Positions 1-9,619 of a stretch of 64,000 bases of DNA are shown here, in pieces (position 1 is the first letter of the stretch; each line of letters begins with the position of its first letter). Origin of the DNA: Pseudomonas marginalis (GTDB lineage: Bacteria > Pseudomonadota > Gammaproteobacteria > Pseudomonadales > Pseudomonadaceae); assembly GCF_001645105.1 (NCBI RefSeq), contig NZ_LKEG01000052.1, forward strand, positions 444,970 to 508,969, given 5' to 3'. The translations under genes were made by a program, and so were the position numbers. The notes beneath the pieces were generated by a model. That model was not told the DNA's origin. It did no database searches and worked only from the letters and a program-made list of their open reading frames with translations.

Positions 1-142
1 TGTCGGCAGCTCCTTCCTCACCCAAATCAACAACAGTGTGGGGGGCGATGATGTGACCTTTACGCTTGTGCGACGTGCGGGGTCCTTACCGACCGCCGGG
101 CCCATAAGCGGCAGCGGTGTGCTCGTGATGGGGGTGCCATAG
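1..142 (+). CDS. Fimbrial adhesin-like protein, 3' end only (first tandem copy)
   Basis: Only the last 46 codons and a TAG stop lie in the window; the reading frame starts at base 2. The segment aligns with the 3' end of the next gene (1034-1175) with 16 differences in 142 bases, mostly synonymous, so the two are tandem paralogues. Both end in the residues SGVLVMGVP or GSGVLVMGVP. By analogy with the complete copy, this is the C-terminal pilin-like part of a secreted fimbrial subunit or tip adhesin. Its signal peptide and N-terminal domain are outside the window. Confidence 0.75.
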   Translation, partial: VGSSFLTQINNSVGGDDVTFTLVRRAGSLPTAGPISGSGVLVMGVP

Positions 143-209
143 CACCGCCTGAACCGCGAATAGGGAAGAGTGGGATGGCGTCTGGTTAGAAACATACTGA
201 GAGATCAAA

Positions 210-1175
210 ATGAACCGACTATTTGGGATTACCGCGCTTCTTGTCCTGATGGGGGCTACGACGGCCGCGCGTGCGGCGGAGTGCCGAATAAATGGCGGAG
301 GGTGGCAAGTAATAGTCGGCGAACTGCCTCTACAGGTCCCTGTAACCGTTACTTTGACAGCCGATCGTACGCGGATCATGTTGGAAGGTGCACGGCTTGA
401 CTGTAGGTTTTCCCCAGGAACGCAGACCCCATCCTGGCGGGAGGACTATTGGTCAACGGGCAGCGCAACGGGGACGCCCTGGATCCCGGGTCCCAAATTC
501 AGCAACGAAGGCGCCGGGTTACGAATAAATGGAATCTACCGAAATATTCCGATCCAGAATGGCATACGAGTCACCACGCTGCCGGACAACTTCATAGGTT
601 ACCCGATCGATATCACGCCCTATATCCTGGTGCGTAACAATCCGTCCAATCCTCTCGATATTCGAATAGGCGACAATCTTGGTCGCCTGCATCTCACCGT
701 GACAAACAACTACGGTCCCAGCTCAGCCAGGATCAACTTGACGTACAACGCGGCCAACAACTTCACGGTTTCCCCCTCCGCGTGCACGATCAACAATAAC
801 AACCCGATAGAGATCAACTTCGGCAACGTCCACCAGCGGGGAATAGGCACCGATCCCCTGACAACTACCATTCGCCGTGACCAGCGACTCACCTACTCAT
901 GCCCGGACGGTGGGATTACTTCGCCGATCACCATTACTTACAAAGGTACCCCCTCGACGTTCGACTCACGCCTGTTGGTGATGACCAATCCAGACGTCGG
1001 CACGGCGCTTGTTCGTGCAGGGACTGCGGTTCGAGTCGGCAGCTCCTTCCTGACCCAAATCAACAACAGTGTGGGGGGCGATGATGTGACCTTTACGCTG
1101 GTCAGGCGTACGGGCTCCCTACCCACTGCCGGGCCCATCAACGGCAGCGGTGTGCTGGTGATGGGGGTGCCATGA
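210..1175 (+). CDS. Fimbrial tip adhesin-like protein (MrpH-like), second tandem copy
   Basis: This 321-residue protein starts with a signal peptide (MNRLFGITALLVLMG, predicted cleavage after ARA near residue 22). Four cysteines are visible, two in the N-terminal half (ECRINGG and LDCRFS) and two in the C-terminal half (SACTINNNN and LTYSCPDGG). The second pair is spaced like the conserved disulfide of chaperone-usher pilin domains. This fits a two-domain tip adhesin: an N-terminal binding domain plus a pilin domain that joins the fibre by donor-strand exchange. It follows its paralogue by 67 bases. Usher and chaperone genes are not in the window and should lie upstream. The stop codon is one base from the stop of the convergent penicillin-binding protein gene. 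The fimbrial class is recognised with fair confidence; MrpH kinship is inferred. Confidence 0.65.
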   Translation: MNRLFGITALLVLMGATTAARAAECRINGGGWQVIVGELPLQVPVTVTLTADRTRIMLEGARLDCRFSPGTQTPSWREDYWSTGSATGTPWIPGPKFSNEGAGLRINGIYRNIPIQNGIRVTTLPDNFIGYPIDITPYILVRNNPSNPLDIRIGDNLGRLHLTVTNNYGPSSARINLTYNAANNFTVSPSACTINNNNPIEINFGNVHQRGIGTDPLTTTIRRDQRLTYSCPDGGITSPITITYKGTPSTFDSRLLVMTNPDVGTALVRAGTAVRVGSSFLTQINNSVGGDDVTFTLVRRTGSLPTAGPINGSGVLVMGVP

Positions 1176-1176
1176 C

Positions 1177-4100
1177 CTAAGGCCCCGCCACACACTGTGA
1201 GTGGCTACCCGGTTGCAGGTACGGCGTCAGGATCGGCGCCATGCCCTTGAGCACCTGCACCGGCAGCGCCGAGGTGAACGTGAAGTGCTGCGCCGAGGCA
1301 CCGGGCACGAAGGCGGTGAGTGTGCCGAAGTGCTGTTCGCCGATGTAGAACACAAAGGTCGCCGTGCGGTTGATCGACTTGGAGCTCAGCACCCGCCCGC
1401 CGGCGCCGATGGCTTCAATCCGGTTATCGCCGGTACCGGTCTTGCCACCCATGGCCAAGGGCGAGCCGTCGGCCAGTTTGAAGCTGCCGGAAACCCGCTT
1501 GGCGGTGCCGGCGTCCACCACTTGGGACAAGGCCCCGCGCAACGCGGTGGCCACCTCGGAAGGCATCACCCGTTTGCCGCGGTCGGGGGTGTTGGTCAAG
1601 CGGGTTTCGTAGGGCGTGCCTGCGGCGAACTGCAGGCTGTCGATGCGCAGCACCGGCTCGCGCACGCCATCGTTAAGAATAATCCCCATCAACTCTGCCA
1701 GCGCTGCCGGGCGGTCGCCCGAACTGCCGATGGCGGTGGCCAGCGACGGCACAAGATGATCAAACGGGTAGCCCACCGCCTGCCAGCGCTGGTGGATATC
1801 CAGGAACGCCTCGACCTCCAGCATGGTCCGGATACGGCTGTCCCGGGCGCTTTGATGGCGGCTCTTGAACAGCCAGCTGTACACCTCCTGACGCTCGAAT
1901 TGACTGGCTTTGACGATCTCGCTGAAGGTCGCTTGCGGGTGGTTCAGCAGGTAGCCCAGCAGCCATAAATCCAAGGGATGGACTTTGGCGATGTAACCTT
2001 GGTCGGGCAAGTCGTAAGCGCCGGGGCCGTAACTCTTATAGAGCTTGGCCAGGCGCTCGTCGGTGAGTTTTTCCTGGGGCTTGACGCCGTTCAGGTGCGA
2101 GCGCACGAAGCGGTTGAAGGTGTCCTGGTTGGCGTCGGGCAACAGGTAACGGTGCACCGCCGCCAGGCGAATCGGCGTGGGCCGCAGGCTGTCGAGGAAG
2201 GTGTCCAGGCGCGCCTGGGTGTCTTTTTTCTGGTATTTCTTCCAGAACTTTTGCAGGAAGGTCGTGCCCTCGCGGTCGGCGAACCGGGCCAGGTATTCCT
2301 GGCGACGCGGGTCATCATCGTCCTTGAGAAGCACGGCGCTGTTGTTCGGCCCCGCGTAGGTGCTGTAGCGCACCAGGTCGCGCATCAAGCGGATAAACGG
2401 CAGGTTGATCGACTCCCGCAAGGCGTCCCGCAGGGTGGGGTTGCGGCCATTGTCTTCGTTGCGAAAGTTATGGAAGTGATGCAGGCCGCCGCCGGTGAAA
2501 AAGCTTTCGCCGGGGTTGGCCGAATACGTGCGGTCCAGGGCCGCGTCGAGCATCGCGGCAAGCGATGTGCCGGGGTTCTGGACCAGGTAGTCGACGGCCC
2601 AGCGGCTGAGACGGTCCTGGTCGTTGATCTCGGCTTTTTTCAGGGCTGCCGGGGTTTGCCCGGCATAGCCTTGATGCAGTTCGGTGATGATTTGCAGGTA
2701 AGTCGTGAGTACCCGCAGCTTGGCGGTAGAGCCCAGTTCCAGCTTACTGCCTTCGTTGATGTCGAAGGGTTGGTCGGTGCTGTCGGTCTGGACCCGCACC
2801 CGTGAGCTGTCGGGGGTCAGTTCGAACAAGGTGAAGCTGTAGCGCACTTGGGGCGTGCTATCGGCGGTGAGCAAGCGTGGGCCGATCAGGCCGATCTGAC
2901 CGGCAAAGGTCGGGTCGGCCAAGTGTTTGAGGTACTCGGTGACCTGGGCTTGCAAGTCACTCTGCAAGGTACTGGTTGCGGACAGATCAAGGCGGTCAAG
3001 GTCGTACAGCGGGCGATTGAGCAGGGCGGCCAGACGGCTGCGGGCAACGCTGATGCCTTTGTTGGTTTCAATCGGTTGGATCGTCGGTTGCTGTTGCCAG
3101 TCGCGGTACGTGACCTTGGCGGCCAGCGCGGCCGCCGACAACGCCGAGTCGATCACGCCGTTTTGCGTGAGCAGGCGCAGATGGCTGTCGGTCAACTGCG
3201 CCAGCTCCTCGCGGCCCTTGCTCAGGTAGTGAGAGGGGCGGCGCTGGGCAATCATCAGCGACAGCACTTCACGCAGCGCCAGGCCACGTTGCTTCAGGCT
3301 TTGCGCATCGTGCGCGGTGCTGGCCAGCGCCTGGTTGACCTGGGCGAAATCGGCGCCGTACCACACACGCAATCCTTCGGCCATGCCGTGCACCTCACCG
3401 TGCCCGGGTACTGCCGACAACGGCACGCTGTTGAGGTAGTCGCGCACCACATTCTGTCGGGCCTGTAACGTGTGTGGGCCGGCCTGATAAGCGCGCACGC
3501 TGGCGGAAATCATCTGGCGGATTTTCTCACCGCCGGACAGCGTCAGGCCGTCGGGGGAGTGGCGATACTTTTCCAGCTGCGTGGCCAACGTGCTGCCCCC
3601 AGCGGTTTGCCCCGGCAGGTGCAGCAGCTTCGCCACCTGCGACCAGGCCGCCTTGGCAAAACGTGGCCAGTCCACGGCTGGGTTGGCCAGGGGTTGCTCG
3701 GGGTCGAGCAGGTCGCGGTTCTCGATGAACAACAAGCTGTGCACCATCAACGGCGGTATGGCGTCGAAACGTGCGTACAGTTGCTGCGGGTAGTTGAACT
3801 GGTACAACGGCGCCGCCCGGCAATCGGTGATGGACAGCCCCGCCTGGGTTTTTTCGGCATAGGGCACAAAAAAACCGTGGTTGTTGTACTCCATCAACGC
3901 GCCAGAGAACCGGGTTTGCGCCTGCACCCGATAATCGCGTTTAAGCAGCCGGGGCAAAAACTCGCCGAGGGCGCTGTAGCCCAGGCGCTTGTCGAATGGC
4001 CCTGCACCGGGGTAAACGATGGCCTCGCTGGGGCCGGGCTCAAGCGTATACGTGAGGCTGGCGGCCAGGCGGCTGAGCTCGCGGGCTTGCAGGGCCGAGG

Positions 4101-4290
4101 TGCGTACCTCCCGGGCGGCGGCGAAGCCGAGGGCAATCAACGCCATCAACAGGACCAGCCAGAACACCCGCCGCCATAAACGGCGAGGTGCAGGCGTTTT
4201 GGGCAAAGATGGCTGATCCACACTGCTTTCTGAAACGGCAGCCTTGGTCGAATCCGATTGCCACAGAGCACCCATAGTCGATTGATCCAT
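1177..4290 (-). CDS. Bifunctional penicillin-binding protein 1-like (GT51 plus transpeptidase)
   Basis: The 1037-residue protein has a short cytoplasmic N-terminus and one membrane helix (about residues 38-58, WLVLLMALIALGF). A GT51 glycosyltransferase-like region carries GGSTLATQLEKY. The C-terminal penicillin-binding transpeptidase domain has STAK with the nucleophile at Ser521, SIN near residue 627 and KTGTG near residue 949. It should polymerise and cross-link peptidoglycan on the periplasmic face of the inner membrane. The first GT51 motif is divergent: ENRDLLDPEQ near residue 190 replaces the canonical E-D-x-x-F-x-x-H-x-G, so transglycosylase activity is uncertain. At over 1000 residues it is longer than PBP1a/1b. 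No strong ribosome site precedes ATG 4290, and an internal ATG at 4275 is an alternative start. It does not sit with other cell-wall genes. Confidence 0.75.
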   Translation of the reverse strand: MDQSTMGALWQSDSTKAAVSESSVDQPSLPKTPAPRRLWRRVFWLVLLMALIALGFAAAREVRTSALQARELSRLAASLTYTLEPGPSEAIVYPGAGPFDKRLGYSALGEFLPRLLKRDYRVQAQTRFSGALMEYNNHGFFVPYAEKTQAGLSITDCRAAPLYQFNYPQQLYARFDAIPPLMVHSLLFIENRDLLDPEQPLANPAVDWPRFAKAAWSQVAKLLHLPGQTAGGSTLATQLEKYRHSPDGLTLSGGEKIRQMISASVRAYQAGPHTLQARQNVVRDYLNSVPLSAVPGHGEVHGMAEGLRVWYGADFAQVNQALASTAHDAQSLKQRGLALREVLSLMIAQRRPSHYLSKGREELAQLTDSHLRLLTQNGVIDSALSAAALAAKVTYRDWQQQPTIQPIETNKGISVARSRLAALLNRPLYDLDRLDLSATSTLQSDLQAQVTEYLKHLADPTFAGQIGLIGPRLLTADSTPQVRYSFTLFELTPDSSRVRVQTDSTDQPFDINEGSKLELGSTAKLRVLTTYLQIITELHQGYAGQTPAALKKAEINDQDRLSRWAVDYLVQNPGTSLAAMLDAALDRTYSANPGESFFTGGGLHHFHNFRNEDNGRNPTLRDALRESINLPFIRLMRDLVRYSTYAGPNNSAVLLKDDDDPRRQEYLARFADREGTTFLQKFWKKYQKKDTQARLDTFLDSLRPTPIRLAAVHRYLLPDANQDTFNRFVRSHLNGVKPQEKLTDERLAKLYKSYGPGAYDLPDQGYIAKVHPLDLWLLGYLLNHPQATFSEIVKASQFERQEVYSWLFKSRHQSARDSRIRTMLEVEAFLDIHQRWQAVGYPFDHLVPSLATAIGSSGDRPAALAELMGIILNDGVREPVLRIDSLQFAAGTPYETRLTNTPDRGKRVMPSEVATALRGALSQVVDAGTAKRVSGSFKLADGSPLAMGGKTGTGDNRIEAIGAGGRVLSSKSINRTATFVFYIGEQHFGTLTAFVPGASAQHFTFTSALPVQVLKGMAPILTPYLQPGSHSQCVAGP

Positions 4291-4387
4291 TCACGCAGAT
4301 TGATCGGACTTGTCTGAAGCTTAGACGGTGGCAGGCGATTGCAGCGGCGTTTTTGTGCGGCATGTCGACAGAGGAACGCGTGTTGCG

Positions 4388-7300
4388 TCAGGGCAACGGG
4401 TGTTTCAACCCGTCATTGAGCAGTGCCAGCCAGTGTTGGTCATTGGCCTGGCCCCAGCGGTAGGTGCCCTGGTCGTTGAAAAACACCGAGATATCCTGCA
4501 GAGACCACGCGATCATTTTCTCATTGAGCAGTTTCATGTAGTCCCGCGCCGGGCAGACGATGGCCGCCCATGGGTCGCAGATCCACAGGTCCGCCCAGCC
4601 TGCTTCCTTGAAGTCCAGCGTGTGTGTCAGCGTGGCGGTGGGTGCGCCTACCACCACGAAGGCATGCGCGGGCGGGCTCATGCCCCAGATGTGCGCGTGG
4701 CCACCGTTCACCCGGATCAGCTCTCGGGCCACATGAGCCATCTGGTCGCAGTTGCCGGCGCCGGTCTTGAGGATCACCTCTGTGTAGTTGGGATGGCCGA
4801 CGCGGCTGTATTGCCACATCACCAAGGACTCGGCGATGTCCAGCCGGGTCAGTTCGTCGAGGCCGGTGCCCACCACATTGGCTGAGCCGATACCGGTACT
4901 TTTCACCAGGGCCAGGGTGCTTGCGTGCGCCTTTTGGGCCAGGTACTGGTTGAGTTTTTCTGCGCTGCCAGCAGCCTGAATGAACGCGGTGCGTGGCCAA
5001 CTCTCCAGTTGCAATGGCCTTGCTGCAATGCTGATCGGCAGGCGTTGCCCTTGATCGCTCGCGTTGAGCAACAACTCGCGTTGCTTGAGCGGGCTCAAGG
5101 TGCTGGCCTGCTGGCGAAGGCGCGCAATTTTTTGGGGGCTGAAATCTCGGCGAGCCAGCTGTCCGTACAGCACTTCCAGGGTTGGCAGAGTGACCAGGGG
5201 ACGGTTGTGGACATAACCTGCCGCCGTTAAATAGTCGAGTTTACGCTGGCTGAATGCGCGGATCAGTTGTTCGTGCTCGCCCCCTTGGCTGAAGTACAAC
5301 TGATTGCACTCCGACGCGCGGCGACTCACCTCATAGAAAATCCCTGTATCTGCCTCTACGACGATGCGGGGGTTGGGGAGTGTGCCTGGCGGATTAAGGT
5401 CGACCGCCATCGCCCGCACGACGCGGCTGTCTTCCACACCCTCAACCAACGCCTGCAATTCAACCACCCGCGTTTCGCGGCTGAGCTTGTTATCCAATTG
5501 GTCGTTGGGCAGGCCGAACTGCGGTTCATCGTCGAGCAGGGTGCCGGTGACTTTCGGCTTGTACTTCAAGAGCGGCGGCAGGGCCACCGGCGTGAGGTCG
5601 AAGGTGCTCCCCGAGGGTATTGCCTCATACAGCCGGTGGTCATACACCAGTCGTCGCGGGGCCGACCCCACAGCGGGCGCCGCGGTGAGACGGATATGCT
5701 CAATCGCCTGGACCCGGCGATGATGAATGGATGAGCGGCTCGTGGAGAGTCTTTTGGTGAAGCACACCAACGGGATCGGGCTGCGTTTTTTTCGGCCGGT
5801 GAGGCAAGACGCGTCCAGCCCTTTTTCGACCCTAAAGTAGGCGGGTGATTGCACATCGTCCAGGTGCGTTGCGGCCTTGTGCTCAAGGCGCAGCAGTTGG
5901 TTCTGGTGCAGCAGGTCGGTGGCCTCCGAGCGCGGGATGACCAGCGGCTGGGTGGCGAAAAAACGTTCTGTGACCAACGCCCGGTAACCATTGGCGGCGC
6001 GCATCGGTATCACGCCGACGGCGCTGGCCAGGCGAAAGCTATCCAGCGGCGGCCCGTACGGTCGGGTGCTGAAGGGGGAGCAGGCGTGCCAGCGGTTTTT
6101 GTGCAGGAGGGCGTTGATACGCACGAAGTCGCTCCCGCGCAGCACCGTGCCGTTGCCGATGTCGGCGCGGGCCAGCAACGTGGGGTAATCCAGCCATAAG
6201 GCGTTGGCGGTGCGGCGTTGAATTTGCCCGATCGCCGTGTCTAGCACACGTCCTGCTTCGGTAGTCAGCCGGATCACGCCGCTACCGGCCAGCCTGAACA
6301 GGCCGGGAATACCGTCCAGCGGGTTCAGCACGGTATTGAGGAAGGCGCTGCTCAAGCGGCCCAGTTGGATCAGTTTGATCGGCAGCGGTACGGTTCTTTT
6401 CAAGATCGCCAGCGAGGCCGTAAGAAACTGTTGGGTGGGAAACAGCAGGGCCAGCAGGTCGATAAAACAGCCATAGGCCCCATCGATGGCGCGGCGCAGG
6501 TCTGCGGAGGTGATGTCGGTGGCGCACGACCAAAACGGGACGAGTTTTTTAAGCCGGGCCAGCAACCGATCCCAGCGTTGCTGCAAGTGTTCGTGCCGGG
6601 TCGAGCCCCTGGCCTGCACGCGCAAGCCGTCGACTTCGAGGAAGAAGTGTTGCTGCACGATGGCGTGGGCAATGGCGCGATTGACCGACGATCCAAACGT
6701 GAACGCCGTCGACGGCAGTGAGTTGTCCGGCGCCGGGTTGGATGACCACAGCAGGTCGATGATCACCTTGGAACGGATCCCCAGCCTCGGCGGGCGCCCA
6801 TTGGCGTAGGCTTCCCAGTCCACGGGCAGCTCATCGCCGACCAGCAACTGCGTGACGGGGTGGGTCGAGTGGGCACCGCCGGTGGTGGCCGAAATCGGCG
6901 TGCCTCCCAGGCGAAACGCCAACGGCGGGCCGTCGCGCTTGTGCACGCGGTTCAGCAGAGGGAACAGTTCGTACTCCTCGATGCCGGTGGGCGATGTCGC
7001 GCGCAGGATCACACCCGTCCGCGCGGTACGGGCGAGCTCTTCTTCCTGGCTCAGCAGCGCGAGGTCCTTGCCAGGTGGTTTTTTCAGCACCAACAGTTGC
7101 AGGTCAGCCTGTTGCAGGTGCGAACGATCAGCCAGGGGCAATTGCGCCAAAAGGTCTTCAATCGTGGTGCTGTAGGCCTGTTTCATCGTCGCGATATAGG
7201 CGCCAAAGGCCGTGTCGAAGCGTTCGTTGATATCCCCTAATTGCCCAAACGATAGACGCAGTTGCGCCAGGTCCAACTGCGGTTCGATAGACGCCCACCG

Positions 7301-9619
7301 GGTGTCGTCCAACTGACCGTCCATGTGCAACTCCACCAGCGAATGCAGGCTGTAGTTTTCGCGATCATGATGGTGCATCGGGAAGCGCAGGCTGCTGCCG
7401 GCCAGCGGTGGAACCGGGCGCCACAGGCAGGCTTTTTCCAGCCACGGCTGCTTTGGAAATACCCGTTTGAGATCCTCCAGGGCGATGCTGCGGCGACTCG
7501 GCGGTGTGCTGGCAACGGTGATCAGCGCGTCCTTCAAGGCTTGCAGGCGATGCATCAGGCGGGTTTTAAGGGCGTCGATCTCGTCAGTCAGGTATTCACC
7601 GTTCTCGCGCTCGGGCAGTTCGCCTTGGGCAATGGCCCAGTCGAGCAAGGTGCGGGTGGCGGTGTACGCGCGCCACTGTTGCTGCTGGACGGTCTTGGGC
7701 GGCTGCGCTGCCAGGGCGATCATGTCGTTGTAGGTCATGTACTGCGGTGATCCAGGCGCCAGTGCGTGCGCAATCATCACGCCCTGCTTGAAGGTCATCC
7801 AGGCGATCGATGTGCGAAAACGCAGGGTGTCGGGCAATGCCTGCACCAGAAACTCCGGCGCGGTGCCGGCCAGCAACAAGTGGGCCGCCAGCGGGGCGGC
7901 GGCGGTCGAGACCTTGCAGGCGCGCATCACGTGCAATTCCAGTTCGCGGCGTAGGTCGGCATGGGGTTTGCCCCAGTGCACGTCGGCCACCAGGTTGAAG
8001 CCGGCCAGCACGTAGCCTGCTTCACCGGCCACAGGGTCCAGGTCGAGGATCAGTGCGCTCAGCACCAGCAGGCCCAGGCTTGTCTGACCGGCGGATTCGT
8101 CCGCGTGTTGCCCATACCACTGCAGTGCCGTGATCAGCTGTTGGCCCAACGCACGCGCGGGCTCCAGGCCGAGCAGTTGCTTGAGCAGAGCGTCGGCCTG
8201 TGTGCGGATCTGCTCAGGCGTTTTGCCGTTCAGCAGGGCGCCGCACAGCTGATCGAGCAGGCGTGGGCTGCGGTTCTGCCGCCCGGTATTGATCGTCTCG
8301 ATAATGGTTTTTCGTTGGGCGGTATCCAGTTGCACCGGCGAGCGGGCCGTGGCGCTCAACAGCGCGTGGTAGTCACCGAATGCAGTGGGCCTCGGCAGGG
8401 TCATGTGCAGGCTCAGCAGGGTGTCGTCGGCGGCGGCCACCGTGTCGGGTATGTCGAGTTCATGGTGGTGCAACAGCTGCTTGAGGCTGAACGGGCCGCA
8501 AGCGGAGCGGGCACTCACGGCGGGATGGCGAGCGCTGTCGGGCTGGCGTGCGCTGGAGTCTGGATCGGGTGTCAGTGGCACGCCGGCGGTGTCGATAAGG
8601 GTGTCACTGTCCTTGCCCAGGACCAGGGCCTTCAACGCGTCGGCCATGAGCGCCCGGTCGTGATCCAGCGCCAGCCATTGCAGGTATTGCATCAGGGCGA
8701 TGTCGGCGTTGGCCAGGTCGGCGACGGGCAGTATCGTCAGCGCCGTCGACTGGCGCAGGGTGTCGATCAGTGCCCGGGCCTCCTCAGGTGTGTCGGGTAC
8801 CGGCTGGTCGTGGCACTGCAGGAGTTGGGCAACGCTGAACAGGCCACTCTGGTGGACAAAGGTGCGCAGCTGTTCGGCAATGTCGACCAACTGCTGCAGC
8901 TGGGCTTCGGGCGGCAACGCCAGCAACTGTTCGATGCCGATGTCGACCAACATGCCCAGGGCATTCTTGCCGCTGAGCCGGCGCGTGGCGGGGTCGAACG
9001 CATACATGCCGGGTTGCAGGCCTTGCGCCGAATCGAGCGCCAAAAAATCCGCATGGGTGGTGAGGGTTGTAAGCAGCACTGCGCCGGTTTGCTGGGTCGT
9101 GGCCCAAAACGAGCCGGACTCGAGCTTGAGGTAGGTCTTGTAGGTGGAAAACAGATTGAAATCGTCTTCATCCACCAGGTTTTCCAGGCGGTCGGCGAGT
9201 TGGTGCAGGTCCTGGTTCAATCGCTTGAGGCTGTCATTCAGGCCCACCTTGGGGTCGGCAAAGGTGTTCAGCTGGTCCAGGGCCTGGGTGATCACCCGGC
9301 GCTCCCCGTGATGGCGGGGGTGTGGATAACCGTAAAAGTTCAGCACCTGTTCTGCGCCAAGCGCCAGCTGCGTGGTGTCTTGCTGCACGTTCAGGCCACC
9401 CAGGTCCAGTGGCAGTCGTGTGAGCCAAGCCTGCACGTTCGGTCGGCTGAGCGCTTTGCGATAGAGCTGCAGCCAGCAGCCCAGTGATGAACATTCTGGA
9501 ATGCGCAAGGCGGTGGTGTCGGTGGATTCCAGATGATTGATCAGCGCGGTCATCAAGTGGCTATCGGCCGCCAGGCGCAGCGCCTGACCCTGCTTGAGTA
9601 CGTCGAGGGTGTTTTGCAT
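4388..9619 (-). CDS. Giant toxin-like protein with C-terminal Cys/His/Asp papain- or transglutaminase-like domain
   Basis: The 1743-residue protein starts at an ATG with AAGGGA nine bases upstream. No signal peptide is seen. Most of it resembles the very large dermonecrotic-toxin-like proteins common in fluorescent pseudomonads: helical, with a hydrophobic stretch around residues 1060-1140 that could serve membrane insertion. The last 130 residues contain GAGNCDQMA, PAHAFVVVG and WICDPWA, which place Cys1624, His1652 and Asp1682 in the order of a papain/transglutaminase-fold catalytic triad. Such domains act as cysteine proteases, deamidases or transglutaminases in bacterial toxins, for example the C3 domain of Pasteurella toxin. 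The triad is seen in the sequence; the activity is inferred. No adjacent immunity or secretion gene is evident. Confidence 0.6.
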   Translation of the reverse strand: MQNTLDVLKQGQALRLAADSHLMTALINHLESTDTTALRIPECSSLGCWLQLYRKALSRPNVQAWLTRLPLDLGGLNVQQDTTQLALGAEQVLNFYGYPHPRHHGERRVITQALDQLNTFADPKVGLNDSLKRLNQDLHQLADRLENLVDEDDFNLFSTYKTYLKLESGSFWATTQQTGAVLLTTLTTHADFLALDSAQGLQPGMYAFDPATRRLSGKNALGMLVDIGIEQLLALPPEAQLQQLVDIAEQLRTFVHQSGLFSVAQLLQCHDQPVPDTPEEARALIDTLRQSTALTILPVADLANADIALMQYLQWLALDHDRALMADALKALVLGKDSDTLIDTAGVPLTPDPDSSARQPDSARHPAVSARSACGPFSLKQLLHHHELDIPDTVAAADDTLLSLHMTLPRPTAFGDYHALLSATARSPVQLDTAQRKTIIETINTGRQNRSPRLLDQLCGALLNGKTPEQIRTQADALLKQLLGLEPARALGQQLITALQWYGQHADESAGQTSLGLLVLSALILDLDPVAGEAGYVLAGFNLVADVHWGKPHADLRRELELHVMRACKVSTAAAPLAAHLLLAGTAPEFLVQALPDTLRFRTSIAWMTFKQGVMIAHALAPGSPQYMTYNDMIALAAQPPKTVQQQQWRAYTATRTLLDWAIAQGELPERENGEYLTDEIDALKTRLMHRLQALKDALITVASTPPSRRSIALEDLKRVFPKQPWLEKACLWRPVPPLAGSSLRFPMHHHDRENYSLHSLVELHMDGQLDDTRWASIEPQLDLAQLRLSFGQLGDINERFDTAFGAYIATMKQAYSTTIEDLLAQLPLADRSHLQQADLQLLVLKKPPGKDLALLSQEEELARTARTGVILRATSPTGIEEYELFPLLNRVHKRDGPPLAFRLGGTPISATTGGAHSTHPVTQLLVGDELPVDWEAYANGRPPRLGIRSKVIIDLLWSSNPAPDNSLPSTAFTFGSSVNRAIAHAIVQQHFFLEVDGLRVQARGSTRHEHLQQRWDRLLARLKKLVPFWSCATDITSADLRRAIDGAYGCFIDLLALLFPTQQFLTASLAILKRTVPLPIKLIQLGRLSSAFLNTVLNPLDGIPGLFRLAGSGVIRLTTEAGRVLDTAIGQIQRRTANALWLDYPTLLARADIGNGTVLRGSDFVRINALLHKNRWHACSPFSTRPYGPPLDSFRLASAVGVIPMRAANGYRALVTERFFATQPLVIPRSEATDLLHQNQLLRLEHKAATHLDDVQSPAYFRVEKGLDASCLTGRKKRSPIPLVCFTKRLSTSRSSIHHRRVQAIEHIRLTAAPAVGSAPRRLVYDHRLYEAIPSGSTFDLTPVALPPLLKYKPKVTGTLLDDEPQFGLPNDQLDNKLSRETRVVELQALVEGVEDSRVVRAMAVDLNPPGTLPNPRIVVEADTGIFYEVSRRASECNQLYFSQGGEHEQLIRAFSQRKLDYLTAAGYVHNRPLVTLPTLEVLYGQLARRDFSPQKIARLRQQASTLSPLKQRELLLNASDQGQRLPISIAARPLQLESWPRTAFIQAAGSAEKLNQYLAQKAHASTLALVKSTGIGSANVVGTGLDELTRLDIAESLVMWQYSRVGHPNYTEVILKTGAGNCDQMAHVARELIRVNGGHAHIWGMSPPAHAFVVVGAPTATLTHTLDFKEAGWADLWICDPWAAIVCPARDYMKLLNEKMIAWSLQDISVFFNDQGTYRWGQANDQHWLALLNDGLKHPLP

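Noticed and set aside
86..379. 97-codon minus-strand frame across the adhesin intergenic gap
   Set aside because: It overlaps the end of one adhesin gene and the signal peptide of the next and has no ribosome site or family match.
7961..9487. 508-codon plus-strand frame inside the 1743-residue protein gene
   Set aside because: Antisense shadow without recognisable features.
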